NCBI GenBank assembly: GCA_038363925.1
Contig: JAQQWL010000005.1
Location: 1,922,001 to 1,986,000, forward strand
DNA length: 64,000 nt
Direction of reading: 5' to 3'
Source of the DNA: Apiospora phragmitis
Taxonomy: Eukaryota; Ascomycota; Sordariomycetes; Amphisphaeriales; Apiosporaceae
Shown here: in pieces, positions 50,111-62,900 of the stretch
Layout: each line of letters opens with the position of its first letter
Numbering within the stretch: position 1 is the stretch's first letter
The notes under the pieces: model-generated
Told to the model about the DNA's origin: nothing
Seen by the model: only the letters and a program-made list of their open reading frames with translations
Databases searched by the model: none
Translations under genes and position numbers: made by a program

Positions 50111-50979
50111 ACGTGTGCATTACATTAACCTGCTTACTTGTTACGATGTACGGAATTATATGGGAGCCAAATTAGTTTTTTGCATACATGATGGGGTCTT
50201 CGGCTCATCGCTGGCTGTCTAGGCCATGATGATGTGGACGGGCTTCTCTTGGTGGAAGATGGGGAAACTCAGGATCATTCAGTAGATAGGCTTTTCTCTC
50301 TGTAAATGATTGGTTGGTAATGAATGGAATTTGTTATGGTGCTTATAGATCCCCAATGACCGTCCCGTATTAAGTGAATAATTGATAGTATGACCTTTGT
50401 TGTCGATGGTCGTACGTACTGTAGTGTAGGTCCTTCCAATATGCCGTGCTATCTGCTAAAGCACCTTGATGGCAGGGTTTGGACGAGGAGGATGCTACAA
50501 CCTGAGACCCTGCTGTTCTGGAGGGCGCGGTGCGGACCAATCACAAGGTCGGACAAAGCTTCACCCTCATTCCTTTACAACCACGACCTGAAGCTATGGA
50601 TGGTCCGATGGGAGCTTCCCCGCCCTGCTCTTTATCTCGGTGTACCTACGTGAAGAGGGTGTCACGTAACCACCTGCTCTACCTGGTATCGTGCATGATC
50701 CCCATAAAGCTTGTGTGTCCGGGTCCCTATCACATCTAGATAGCAACACTCCTCCTTTCTGTTTCCTCTTCGTTTGGGCACTCCTCACTCTTCTTGCTCA
50801 ATATCATTGATTGATTATCGATCCTGAATTAAGAGTTTACATCATCATTGATGATAGACTGGCCGGCCATCCTCCTGACTTAGCTTCTATATTCGTCCAT
50901 CTCGTAAAGCTGTGAAGCCTTCAGTGATCTCTATTACAACCCGATAACCCCCACCATTCCTCCCATTGCTGTAGTTGCG
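50111..50979. other. Intergenic region
   Basis: 869 bp between hex1 and the bleomycin hydrolase gene, both on the plus strand. It holds the 3' UTR of the first and promoter of the second. No ORF supported. Confidence 0.5.
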
Positions 50980-52841
50980 ATGGGCTCGTATCCGTCCAAA
51001 GTGTCGTCCGAGACGGCCGCTCACGAGAAGGCCATCCTCGAGCGTCTGCGTACGTTTCAGATAAACGAGGCGGACGATGGCGTCGGCGGCGACAATGACG
51101 ACGGCTTCGTCTACGTGTTAGATAGCAACGAGAAGACCGGCGAAGGAGGGATCAGGCAGAGCCTCGTGAACCGCTCGCCCGAGGCGCTCCCCGTGGAGCT
51201 CATGGGTGCCTGGCAGTCGAAAGTGCTCGAGGACCCCAAGAACCGGCTCGCCCTGTCCGCGCTCAGCGGCGCCAACCCCAAGGAGGTGCTGGCGCAGCGC
51301 GCGCCGCAGATCGCCGACGTGCAGGTCTTCAACGTGGCGCTCGGGCCCGGCGCCGCCGAGGGCGCGCCCATCACGAACCAGCGGGCCTCGGGCCGCTGCT
51401 GGCTGTTCGCGTCCACCAACGTGTTCCGCGTCGCGCTCATGAAGAAGTACGGCCTCGACGAGTTCGAGCTGTCGCAGGCCTACCTCTTCTTCTGGGACAA
51501 GCTCGAGAAGGCCAACTACTTCCTCGAGAACGTCGTCGAGACCGCCGGCAAGGAGCTCGACGGGAGGCTCGTGCAGAGGCTGTTGGCGGATCCGTTAGCG
51601 ATGGCGGGCAGTGGGATATGGTTTGTAAGTTTCGTTTTGGGTTGACTTCACGCACGTAGATGAAGGGAGTAAACAGATATAGGTGTAGGTTACTGATTCG
51701 AATTGTTGCTAACTTATGCAACAACAGATAACTTGGTTGACAAGTACGGTCTGGTTCCCCAGGCGTTGTACCCGGACAGCTGGAATGCCATGTCTAGCAG
51801 CACACTGAATTACATTGTGGTCTCCAAGCTGCGAGAGTACGCTTTGAAGCTTCGCAAGATGGCCAATGCCTCTGCGACGACGTCCACAACGCTCACGGCT
51901 ACCAAGCAGAAGATGATGCGCGAGATCCATCTTATTTAACGCTGACCCTGGGACCGCCCCTCCGCTCGACTGAGAAGTTCGGTATGTGGTGAACTTTTTT
52001 CCTCCCTCTTTTTTCCCCTTCTAGCTCGCAGCCACTGAATTTTTATGCTTCAAAACATAACAGAGCATAACAAAGATGGATAAAACGCATTATTTTGAAA
52101 CATGATTACGTATTTATTGACGAGCTACGTTTTTTGTTAACTTGGTAATTACAGACTGGACGTTCAAGGACAAGAACGGCAAAGCCCGTACCGTCCGCCT
52201 GACGCCCCTGGAAGTTCGCACGAGAGATCTCCTCGCCCGAGTTCCGCATCACCAGCAGCGCCATCGCGGGCATGATCTCGCTGGTGCACGACCCGCGGCA
52301 CCCGCCGCTGTCCCTGCTGACGGTGGACCGCCTGGGCAACGTCGTGGGCGGGCGCGGCGTGTCGTACGTCAACGTGTCCATGGCGACGCTCAAGCAGGCG
52401 TGCGTGGCCACGCTGCGGGCGGGGGTCCCCATCTTCTTCGGCTGCGACGTGGGCCAGGCCAGCTCGAGCGCGAGCGGCGTCATGGACCTGGGCCTCGTCG
52501 ACTGGGCCCTGGGCTTCAACGTCGATCTGCTCGCCAACAACAGCGCGGTTTCCAAAGCGGATCGCTTGCGCGTCGGCGCCAGCGCCATGACCCACGCCAT
52601 GGTCCTCACGGCCGTCCACGTCGACGAGGGCACAGGGAAGAGCGTGCGCTGGCGCGTGCAGAACTCGTGGGGCGAGGCCAGCGGGGACCACGGGTGGTTC
52701 GTCATGAGCGATGCGTGGATGGACGAGTTCGTCTACCAGGCCGTCATCGACCCACGCTTCTTGGTCAAGGAGGTGCGTGACGTGCTGAAGAAGGAGCCGG
52801 TGGTGCTGCCGCTCTGGGATCCTATGGGCTCCCTGGCGTAA
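50980..52841 (+). CDS. LAP3: Bleomycin hydrolase / cysteine aminopeptidase (C1B family)
   Basis: A papain-fold aminopeptidase that forms a hexameric barrel; it trims peptides and detoxifies homocysteine thiolactone and bleomycin. Three exons are seen: 50980-51624, 51728-51981 and 52155-52841. Catalytic residues are visible: Cys in ITNQRASGRCWLFAS, His in MTHAMVLTAVH, Asn in RVQNSWGE. The conserved C-terminus DPMGSLA follows; in yeast Lap3 the C-terminal residues sit in the active site and restrict it to aminopeptidase activity. Three frame breaks occur. One base is missing near 51592-51596 (before SDGGQWDMV), one in the T run at 51935-51937 (before LTLTLGPP), and one base is extra near 52212 (before FAREISSPEF). 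Corrected length is 529 codons exactly. The N-terminus MGSYPSKVSS fits an N-myristoylation site. Confidence 0.92.
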
Positions 52842-54312
52842 CTGTTTGATGGATGATGGATGATGGATGGTGGGTATGTTTGTCACTTGGGCTCGGGGCC
52901 TTCGGCTAAACAGTAAGGATCGGCACTGCAGGCAACTTAGTAGGGCATCGAGCAAGCAGTCAACCTTGAATGTGATTTGTTTCTCCTTTGAAAGATAACG
53001 AAAACATGCCACTACGTAAATCAGATGCCGGATGACTTTTCCAAGCTGCATTATTGCATATTGCCCCTGTTGCACCTCCTCAGCAGAGATATGCCAGAGG
53101 AACTACATGCGAAGGACCTCAAGACATAGTAGGGAAAGGAAGGCTCAAATACCAGTGAGCGCTCGCCAGCCAGACTTATGACCTTAGTTATTTGTCATCA
53201 CGAAGAAACAAAAATGTGTTCATGGCGGTACGTCTTTTGAACCTACTAATACCGAATCTAAGCAGTGATAGGCAAGTTTTCAATAATCAAGAGGCATATA
53301 CCTGGTATCACACGCAATGTCACGAGGTATACCATGATGGTAACTCACGTTTACTACGCCCATCCTACATTATACCCTTTGCCACTATTCGTATTACTTC
53401 CACTGTGTCTGCATAAGGGTCAAACATAACTGGTCTCCGATGCTAAAGGTTTGGATTTGTTGGTCAGTTTCTGTGATGGTGCCTTGGGCTGTTCTCTCTC
53501 CATGTGTGCTTCAACACCAGTACATACCCCGATGCCGGCCGACCTACTGACACATGAGTGTGAGTGATTCTGTCTATTATATCTACCTCTATAGGGTGTG
53601 TATTCGCCTTCTTCCGATACATATGGTCTCCTTGTCCCGTTTGTGTTGACGCGGACGCCATGCTCGCTCAAAATCAAACTTTCGCTGAAGCGCGATATGC
53701 GTGCTTATATGTCCAGGGCTAGGTAGTCGTGCTGTGCAGGGGGGCCCAGGAACCGCTCTAACGACTTGGCGACACATTCAAGCTCGTACGAAGAAAAGCC
53801 AGGAGGCGGAGGAGGACTGGCTTCGTCACGACCAGCCTTCGGCTGCAAAACGGCGATGGGTGGGCTAGGAAGGCTGAAATCGTATAGACGCTCCTCCGCA
53901 TGGCGTAGAAGGCGCCAGAATGTTACCTATCGAGTTTTCGGCGTCAGTATTCTGCTCAGTAGGCGCAATGACGGCGGCAGTGCATACGACTAGAGAGGTA
54001 GGTGTAACAACATCCTTTTTCAGCACTAATATTACCCCAACAGCTGGAACACCAACCCGTTCTATAATTTCCGGATTCCAACAATATGTATGATTATGAT
54101 ACAAGGCGAAAATATAGCAAGTCGTCGTAATCGGCGGCGACGTCGCCAGTCGGTGGAAGGCAGAATGGCATGTATAGGCTAACCGTAAAGGGGCGCGATT
54201 GAGGCCAAATCCGAGTTTTGTCACACCTACCCGTATAACCCGACTTTCGAAAGGACAGAAGCAATTGGATTGTGTTTGTGCATGTGTTCGGGAGAAAGGG
54301 AGCGGGGGGATA
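52842..54312. other. Convergent intergenic region
   Basis: About 1.5 kb between convergent genes. It begins with a short GGAT/GATG-rich stretch (52848-52870). A minus-strand frame of 153 codons at 53865-54326 has no recognisable content, but part of it could be a last exon of the 2EXR gene. Confidence 0.5.
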
Positions 54313-55655
54313 TCAGTGAAAGCCACTTACCGTTACCTCCTCATCTTTATGTCCCTCCTTCTTCACGGTCCCAATGACAGCTTTCCCTCGTACGTAGATC
54401 GGCGGCCCGAAGAAGCCGCAGGCGTCGAAGATACGCTCCAGATACGAAGTGTTCACTCCGATTTGGGGGAACCAGCGAGCTACGCCGTCCTGTAGGTTTT
54501 GGCAAGAGAAACATTCCCTATCCAACCGCCGCCGGTTTGGATCCCCAATACGGGCCGCTCCCGAGTTGTGGAGCTTGCAGTCGCTAACAAGTTCCAAGTT
54601 GATCTCTCGTAGGTTCGGAAAGCGCCAGCGTAGCAATTGCCAGACCCGATCGAACTGGGGTGGGAAGCGAGCGTGCCGTCGGCAACAGGAGGAATATGAG
54701 CATTCCTTACCATACGAGACCTATGGAAATCGAAACGCCCTACTCTATTTCTGAAACGAGGTAGGTTCGGAAACAGCTCGGGTATGGTGATACTGGTCAG
54801 CTTTTGCAGGTCGTTGATATCGAAACACAGCCCCAAGGGGTGGTGCCGTGGAAGCTTCAGACTATCCAAGCTGAAATTGAAGTAGACTTTAGCTTCGTTT
54901 CCGTCCAGGGCAAAGGCCGTTTGGAAGTGTAACAGAGTCTCGTGTCGGCTCTCGGAGTTCACGAAGAGAGAGACCGGAGGCTTCGAATCGGTCGTAGTCG
55001 AAGTGACGAAGTGTCTACCGTGCGCCAGTATGGATGCTCTGTAGTTTATAGGGTCGTCAATTCCCCAATCCCTTCTTATCAGCCGTGTTTTGTAGTTGCG
55101 TGTGATTGTATGAACCTCGTCTTCATAAGAAGAATCCCTGGGTCGTGTAGAGTCCGGAATCCCATGCCTGAAAGCGACAAGATTGCGCTTGATAGTGACC
55201 ACGCGATGTTCCCAAGTGTGCTGCCAAATAAGGCTACGGAGCTCCGGCGGCAACCTCGAGAACTGTGGCCATGCCTTCTCGATCTTCAGCCTGCCGACCA
55301 TGTCGGAAAGTTCCTCGACGCTCATATCACCATTCTTCCCGTCAAGGAGCCATGGGCCAGCCTTCGGCGGGACAACTATTCTGCCGTGAATGACAAGTCC
55401 ATTCTGTAAGGTCTCATAGCACACAACGCGTCGCTTTATGGGAACGGGAGATACACCCTCCTGATACCGTTGTCTTTTACCCAGTATCTGCGGGAGGGCA
55501 TAGAGGATAACATGGCGACGTTTTCGAGGCATCCAGTCGGTGTCGTAGAAGGCAGCACTGTGCTTCCTCTTGGTTGGTACGATCGAGACGGTGTCGAAAT
55601 ATCTCGGTGAGTCTTCCATGTCCGAGTCTGTGTCGTCAGGAACCTGGAACTTCAT
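54313..55655 (-). CDS. 2EXR-domain protein
   Basis: Exon 1 (55655-54711) and exon 2 (54654-54313) join in phase 0 across a 56-nt intron, giving about 428 residues. The fungal 2EXR signature is clear: FSRLPPELRSLIWQHTWEHR, then a variable loop, then PPVSLFVNSESRHETLLHF and KVYFNFSLDSLKLP. These domains are abundant in moulds and of unknown function; the opening resembles an F-box-like helix pair. The N-terminal 100 residues are basic with clusters PRKRRH and PIKRR, compatible with nuclear location. The end is uncertain. The frame stops at 54313 after GHKDEEVTVSGFH, but a GTAAGT donor sits inside this last stretch (after EEVT), so a further exon may exist. ATG 55655 (MKFQVPDD) is the first ATG in frame. 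Confidence 0.8.
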
Positions 55656-57120
55656 GTTGACCAAGGTTCAGTACCCTCGAAGAGAACGTTTCGATTGTAC
55701 AGTTCAACCCTTGAAGTAATGCTATTCCGTGTATGCCGTTTTCATAATTGAATTGAATGGTTGTAGCAGAGACGAAAAATGAGACCGGTATCGATTGATG
55801 AGACCCTTCGAGGCGTGCAGGGAACGAAACGGCGAGGCAGGCAGGATGGTGGAATAACCGGACAGAAAGTGGCATCACCAGGTGGTTACTCCGTAGGCGG
55901 AGGCTCGTTGGGTTGCGATAAATCAAACAACATCCGTGACAAAGTAGGGAAGACCGTGACCGTATCTATGTTCCGAATTTTCAGTGCGGATGAGAAAGTT
56001 TTCCTTGCCCAGGTACGTACACGTTAACGGTGACAGACGCGACGCGTGAAGCAAGACCCAATCGCCGTCACATCCATCTCACCATAAAGCCACAGCCGCG
56101 ATACCTGCAGACAACAGTAGACCTAGAGCATCAAACCCCATCTTGAGGAGACCAGATTGCTCACACAATCGTGCTGGGCATAGACAACAAAACTTATTAC
56201 GTAGACTCAGAGGATGTGCTTTCACAACATCTGCGCCTGATCGATCAAAGGACCCTCTAGATCTTTTTCTTCTTCGGAAAGATGGCTTGGCTTCTTCATC
56301 AATGGCCACGGACTCGGAACTGTCCACCACTCTCACGCTCGGGCGCACGAAGTGATGTAGTTGCTCGTCGACCGCGGGAACAACAGGCATATTCCACTGG
56401 CCACTCCTGGGTACCCGCTGGAGAATAGTCGCAGGGTGGTTGACCATGCCGATGGCCTTGAGTAACACGCTTGATGACTGAGGAGCCAAGTTAGCCTTGA
56501 GACTTCATTCAAGGGTAGATCTGCTCGCGAGAACTGGAAAGGCTCCTGATCATGCCTAACCTCATGGGCCGTTCCTCCTGGTAAATGCGATCAAACCTAA
56601 GATGCTCACGTTTTACCTGTTTGTACTGCATTGCCTTCTGCACTGGTCCACTGATAGATAGTAAGTAGGGCCTGCCCCCTGACTTGACGACAAGTCAAAT
56701 GCAATACCCTCCAAAGGGCTGCTAGGACAATTCTAGGTATATGAACATGACCCTGCCTCAGTAGCAGAGCTTACTGGCAAACTCGGAGGAACCCATCCCT
56801 TTTTATGAGAAACAAGGATAGCACTTGAGCAATGGTTCACACCGAGCCTCTGCAGAAGTGTTATCTCAGGGTATTATTTGTATGTGAACGTCCTATGTGA
56901 ATGTAAGGGTATTATTATATGTGCATCATCTCGGTTCTCTTCCACTGTATGTACGAACCCCTTTCGATGAAGTAGCCCGAGTAACTGTCACTGATATCAA
57001 GCTGGACAATAACTCTCACCCCATCTTGTACATTCAGTACACGCCTCCCACCCCCTTAAGAGCACCCCTTCCTGAGCCACGTATCTCCCATTAAATAGCT
57101 GACCACAACCTGACTGAAAC
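55656..57120. other. Intergenic region
   Basis: About 1.5 kb between two minus-strand genes. A minus-strand frame at 56079-56489 of about 136 codons lacks an ATG at its beginning and has no recognisable domain. Otherwise nothing seen. Confidence 0.5.
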
Positions 57121-59016
57121 TCAACCACCCATGACGATATCTACCAACCCCTGAATCTTCCCGCGCAGCCCGATGCCGTACCCGATGCCCACGACGCCCT
57201 TGGCGAACCGCCAGGCGCTGTCCTGGTTGCGGATGGGGTACTGCGCCGCGGGCGGGATGGCTGTGCGGATGCCGAGCCAGCCCCAGCGGTCCTCGCAGAC
57301 GCTCTTGATATTGCACAGCCCGCGCAGCCCTTCCTCGCCGGCGAACCGGCCGTACCCAGAGCCACCGACGCCGCCGAAGGGCAGCTGCACGGCGTAGAAC
57401 ACGGCAAAGTCGTTGACGGCGACGCCGCCCGCGCGGACGCCCCGGACGATCTGCTGGACGACGGAATCCGAGTCGCGGCCCCAGACCGAGGCGCCGAGGC
57501 CAAAGTCGGGCGCGTTGGCGATTTTCAGCAGATCCTCGGCCTTGCCCGAGGGGACGGCATGATGGTCATGATGGGACCGAAGCACTCCTCGTTGGCGAGC
57601 GCCATGTCCGGTGTGACGTCGACGACCAGCGTGGGGGTGAAGTAGAAGCCCGAGGGGTGGTCCGGGTGTGTATAGCGCTTGCCGCCCGCCAGCAGCCGGG
57701 CGCCCTTGGCCACGGCGTCCTCGACGAGCGCCTCGAGCCTGGAGAAGGAGGCATCCGAGACCATGGCGCCGACATCTTTCTCCACGCCCAACCTGAGCGC
57801 ATGGGCGCGCGGCTCGAGCATTGACACGAGTTTGTCGTAAACACCCGGCGCGGCAATGATACGCTCGATGCCGATGCAGTTCTGTCCTGCGGCCTGGAAG
57901 CTGCCGCGCATGAGCGTGTCGGCGATGCGCTTGAGATCACCCTTGGCGGAGTCTGTAATGATAGCCGCATCCTTCCCACCCAGCTCGGCAAGTACAGGCG
58001 TAAGGGTCCTGGCGGCGCTCGCAGCAACGTGATGACACACCGGCTTGCTTCCAATAAACGTAATGTGCGAGATGCCCGGGTGACTGGTCAGGTGCTCCGC
58101 CGCGCTCGGCCAGCACACAACTGTCTGGACCAACGCGGGGTCTTGACCGTGTGCGACCAGAGCTCCCCGTACGATGCTAGTGTAGTAGGTAGAAGACCAG
58201 CAAGTCTGTTCGCTGACCTTGACGACGATTCCGTTGCCGGCAAAGATAGCGCTAATGATGGGACCGATCAAATTGTGAAAGGGATAGTTCCAGCTGACAA
58301 GTGCGGCAACGACGCCCATGGGCTCGTACACCACTTTGTTCTGCTTGTATGTCATCAGGAGGTTTGTAGGTCTTTTCTCGGGCTGCAGCGCCTTCTCGCC
58401 ATGGTTAATGGTCCACTGTAGCTTCTCTGTCGTGACGAGGATCTCGCCGAGCTGAGCATCCAGCATGGTCTTGCCCGAGTCCAAACTGCTGACGCGACAG
58501 ATCTGCTCTTGATTATCAAGTACGTATTGAAGCAGGGTCTTCAAGACGGCACGTCGTTGGGCAAACGTCGTCTTGGCCCATTTTGCCTGGGCAGCTGTTG
58601 CCGCTTCGATGGCGCGGTCGATTCCGGCTGGGGTTGAAGGGTTGACGAGACCAAGAAGCTGCCCAGTGGCTGGTGAGTAGCACCGGACTGCGCTGCTGCC
58701 AGAAACCTTGATAGATGGCGACACGAGGATCTCGGGTTCTCCTTCGGGATACTTGGGCGGAGGGACCGTGTATCGAATGGTGGCACTTGTCTGAGACGTG
58801 ACCAGGAAGTACAAGAAGATGATAGCCGTAATCGACCAGACGAAGGGCGCAATCAGCTGCCAAACGTCTTGGTAACTACAAGTTTTGTTGTTACATTAGC
58901 AGTAGATTCATCCACAACATGGTATGGGCGGACGGGCGGTTTAGAGAAACATACGGGAAGCTCTTGACCAACTTGGTCAACTGGCCGACCCAGTCTTCGA
59001 AACCCTCGCTGGCCAT
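57121..59016 (-). CDS. Membrane-anchored aldehyde dehydrogenase (Msc7-like)
   Basis: Oxidises an aldehyde with NAD(P)+; the natural substrate of this fungal group is not known. Exon 1 (59016-58955) encodes MASEGFEDWVGQLTKLVKSF. A 79-nt intron (58954-58876) joins in phase 2 to a membrane-anchoring segment (LIAPFVWSITAIIFLYFLV). The ALDH fold follows. The NAD site is VSWNYPFHNLIGPIISAI, the general base Glu lies in LAELGGKDAAI, and the nucleophile Cys in FQAAGQNCIGIERII. EECFGPIM and the C-terminal PFGGVGGSGYGRFAGEEGL complete it. The residue pattern and N-terminal anchor resemble Msc7-type enzymes of the ER or mitochondrial surface. One base is missing at about 57556 (CC for CCC between TIMP and PSGKAEDLL); with it the gene has 606 codons exactly. 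Confidence 0.9.
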
Positions 59017-59933
59017 GTTGATGGCTACATGTATCGACCGACGTCTCTTTCCAATTCTTGGTGACAACACAGGAACAGGATTCACGAAGGGACGCTCATA
59101 GCGGCACAACGCTCAGCCAATGCCCACTCCTATTGATCAAGATCAATTTATCAATCGACTGATCCGGGAGATTTGGATCAGGGTCCAGTTGTTGTACTGT
59201 GGCGCTTGGGGCACTTGCGACTGGCAGGTGTGGCTGAAAAAACCCTACTAGTAACAAGTAGCTACTACTCTCTGTAGTGGCCATCAGCTCATTGTCATCC
59301 CACCACTCTCAACAGATGTAGATATATAACCAAATACGGAACCAGTCTTGAATGTCATGGGCAATAAAAAATTCCTGGTTTTTTTTTGCTTCTAATGCTG
59401 CTCTGTATTATATATTCTCCAACTCCAACTCCACCATCACCCACATCACCCCTTCATCTACCGTGGACGTACAGATATATACAAACCAATTTATGGTCTT
59501 TCCTCGTGTCGATCGATTCATCCCTGTCGAGTGCTCTTGTAATCCAAAGTCAAAGGATTTCCCGTGCTCTTCTCGGATAACGCCATGTCCCATCTGTTCA
59601 CGTTGAAATCCGTGAATTATCAAAAAAGAAAAGGAGAAGGAAAGCGAAAACTAGGTCCTTCCCCCCGCAAGCAGTCAGTCATCTCGTACAGTTGTCTCTT
59701 CGCTGTGCCCAATGCCCTTGAAACGCCAATGCCAAAAAACGATAAGAAAAACAACGAAGACACGTCGTGGCCCCAGAAGACAGTGTGTAGCCGGGCAGCC
59801 GTTTTTCGATGTGGGAACGGATAGTAAATGAAATAAGCAAGGTCGTCAAGAAGTTTTGACCGTCGTGGACCTCATACAAGATCATTGAGGCGTAAGTAAA
59901 TCGGCTAAAGGATCAAGTCATCACAGGAGCTCG
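59017..59933. other. Intergenic region
   Basis: About 0.9 kb between two minus-strand genes: promoter of the aldehyde dehydrogenase gene and 3' UTR of the flippase gene. Nothing else seen. Confidence 0.5.
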
Positions 59934-62900
59934 CTATTCATGTTCCTGGATGTTGTTGTCCTTATAATGGAAGGCAAAGGGGGACTTAAACGATTTGCCT
60001 CTTGTTCGTTTCCTTATGCGGTTGACTATACCGGTTTCTTGTGCAGGATCTGAAGAGGGACCGGCTGACTGTGTCGATTCATACCGGCCAAGCATGGCTG
60101 CGGAAGTGAACTCATTGGTTGCTTCGTAGCTCGGCCGTACACGATCCATCGAAGCTCGCATACGGTCATATGATGGCCTCACCCGGTCCAACGATGGCCG
60201 GATGTTGATCTCTACTGACGCTTGAGAATGCCGTGTGTAATTCGTGCCATCGCTACCGTTGTGACTACGAGCATTGTGTGTCGCGGTCGAGTGGACTGTA
60301 GGTGGATAGATAGGCCGGCGGTCTTCGTCTACACTTGGCATAGCTTCGTGGCCCCGCTTGATGGTAGAATCGGATGAGTGAGACGAGCCAGATTTTTCGG
60401 GTTCGCCTGCGGCATCTTTGTCTTCGAGATGCTTGAACATTCCCATGGTTGCTTGTTCACGAATGATGTCAACGTCATAAGGGAAGTACACCTTCTGTAT
60501 CGCCTTGACTGCATAGCGCGGGAACAAGCAGATGACAGGGGTAATGAAAAAGACCGCCCAGAAGGTCGCTTCCGAGTAGACTTGGCCGGCTGCCTGGTAA
60601 AAGAAGACAGACCACGTCCCCGACGTATACACAGCAGTCCAGAAGAAGATGAACAAGTCGCTGAGACAGACGCACAACAACATGATCCAATCCCATCGGT
60701 AGGTGTTGATGAGAATGTACATGTTGATGGTCAAGACTGCAGGGTGAGCGACGTAAGTTCCCAAGTCGAAGACGGTCGGCCAAATCCAATCCGTTGTCAG
60801 TAACAAATGTGGCGTTGATAATGGTGAGATAGGGTATGAAGAACACCATCACACTTTGGTAAATGCCATCAACCATGTATAGCCTGGGGGTAAAAGTTAG
60901 ATACGCGGACGTTCAATGTTCTGTCAGTTGTCACTTACCAGAACTTGGTCTGTGTCCACTCCAGACGCTCGATACCCCGACGGTAAAGTTGAGGAACAGC
61001 GAGCGAAATAGTATCGGACACATCTTGATCTAGAACACCCATAAGAATAACGGGTACCGAAGTGAAGAACAGGTTGAACATCAGAATGTACGTGTAGTCA
61101 AAGAGGTACGTTATATCGAAATCCGTGAAGCACTGGTACCAGAAAATTGCAAAAGTCCATACCATATTCTTGTAGAAGAAGTTGGAGATGGTTTCAGCCA
61201 GCCGTCTGTACGACCATCGACCGTGGATCAGGACCAAGCGCTGGAGGAAGCGGAACTGGCCGATGGCATAATCCGAGGACATAACGGCCTGGCGCCCCTC
61301 CACACCAGCAATACCAACGCCCACGTCGGCTTCTTGGATCATGGCCACATCGTTGGCACCATCACCAATGGAAAGGGTCATGACGTCTAAGCCAGACTTG
61401 ACCATGCCAACAACCGCCGCCTTTTGGGCAGGACTGACACGACAGCAGAGAACCGATTTGCACTGCTTGCACAGAAGCAAGAATTTCTGCATCAAAGTCT
61501 CGTGAAGTACCCATCGCAGCGTGAATCCGTCGATGATAAGGGCATGTGTAGGAGCAGGTGCACGGTGGTCTTTCCTTGCCGCGGCAAGATCCTCGTCGCT
61601 CCCTGTGATACCAAAGGTCTGCAGATTCTTGTCTAGCTCTGCCTCGGCGGTTTGCAAGAATTCTGCTTCGGTGATGGCACCAGTCTCGTCTTCCGGGATC
61701 TTCAGGTGGATAAGCTCCATATCATTGTTAAGAAGGTTGCATGAGAAGCCAATGTTTATGGCAGTTTCGACTTTGTCGCCCGTCAAAACCCAGAGTTTGA
61801 CACCGGCTTCACCCAAGAGAGCGATGGTGTCGGGCACGCCATCTTGCAGCCGGTCTTCAATAGCAGTACCGCCTATCAAGTCGAATTCTCGCTCAATCTT
61901 GTCGGCGACTTCCTCAAGCTTTTCTTCTCTGTCCTGCAGCGCAGTGGCGGCCTTGTCATGTTCCTTCCGCCATGCGAGATACTCAGGCTCCGACAGGACA
62001 CGTTGAGCGAGACACAGAGTACGCAAACCCTCCCTTGCGAACATCTCAAGATGTTCAGCAGTCGTTTTTCGGAGTTCTTGTTGTTCCCCTCGCTTGAGTC
62101 GGGAGTAGATAACGCTGTCTGCTCCTTTGCAGAACAAGACAATACGCCCATCCGGCATCTTTACAATAGCACTCATTCGCTTTCGACTCGAGTTGAACTC
62201 GATTGTGTTGAGGATCGAGTAATGCCTCTCTTCACCCATGACGTTCAGCTTGATGCCATCCGACGTGGAGCCGAGGACGGTGAAACCCATGTCTCTCGCC
62301 GTGGCTACTAGAGCTGCCTCATCAGGCGACTGTGCCTTGAACAGCATCTTTGGGGGGTCGCCTGGTACGTGCTCGGCGATGACGGTGTGGCATAGTGCTA
62401 GGACAAGCATAAAATGCTCGTTCGCCGCTTGCTGTTCCGGACCGGAAACCCCAGTAAGATCTTCGACAAAGTCGGGTGCAATGAAAGTCACATCCTCCTC
62501 GTGAAGGTATGGATTATCATGTATCTTGCGCAGTCCCGCAACGGCCCGAATCTTTCCTTCGGCAATCTCCTTCTTGGCTTTCGCGGACTCCTTCTCCACG
62601 TCGACACCCAAGCGTTTCTGCATACCAGCTTGCGCTTCTGTGTATGCTTCTCCGTAGGGTTGGCCATTGATGGTGGCCTTCTTGAACTCCATGACGTTTT
62701 GAGTCAAGGTGCCGGTCTTGTCAGAGAAGATGTACTCAATTTGGCCAACGTCATCCGAGATATTCCAGGACTTCGGGACGCATGGCTGATCGATCACGTC
62801 GTAATACATACCAACATCGTTATAGATGAAGACTGCCTGGAGCGTTCTGACGATTTCCAAACTAATGTAAAGCGAGATAGGCACCAGGTTCTGAAAGACA

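Noticed and set aside
52164..53075. 303-codon minus-strand open frame
   Set aside because: Antisense shadow of bleomycin hydrolase exon 3; no domain seen.
56079..56489. 136-codon minus-strand frame with basic cluster and hydrophobic end
   Set aside because: It has no ATG at its beginning and no recognisable family; not strong enough to list as a gene.
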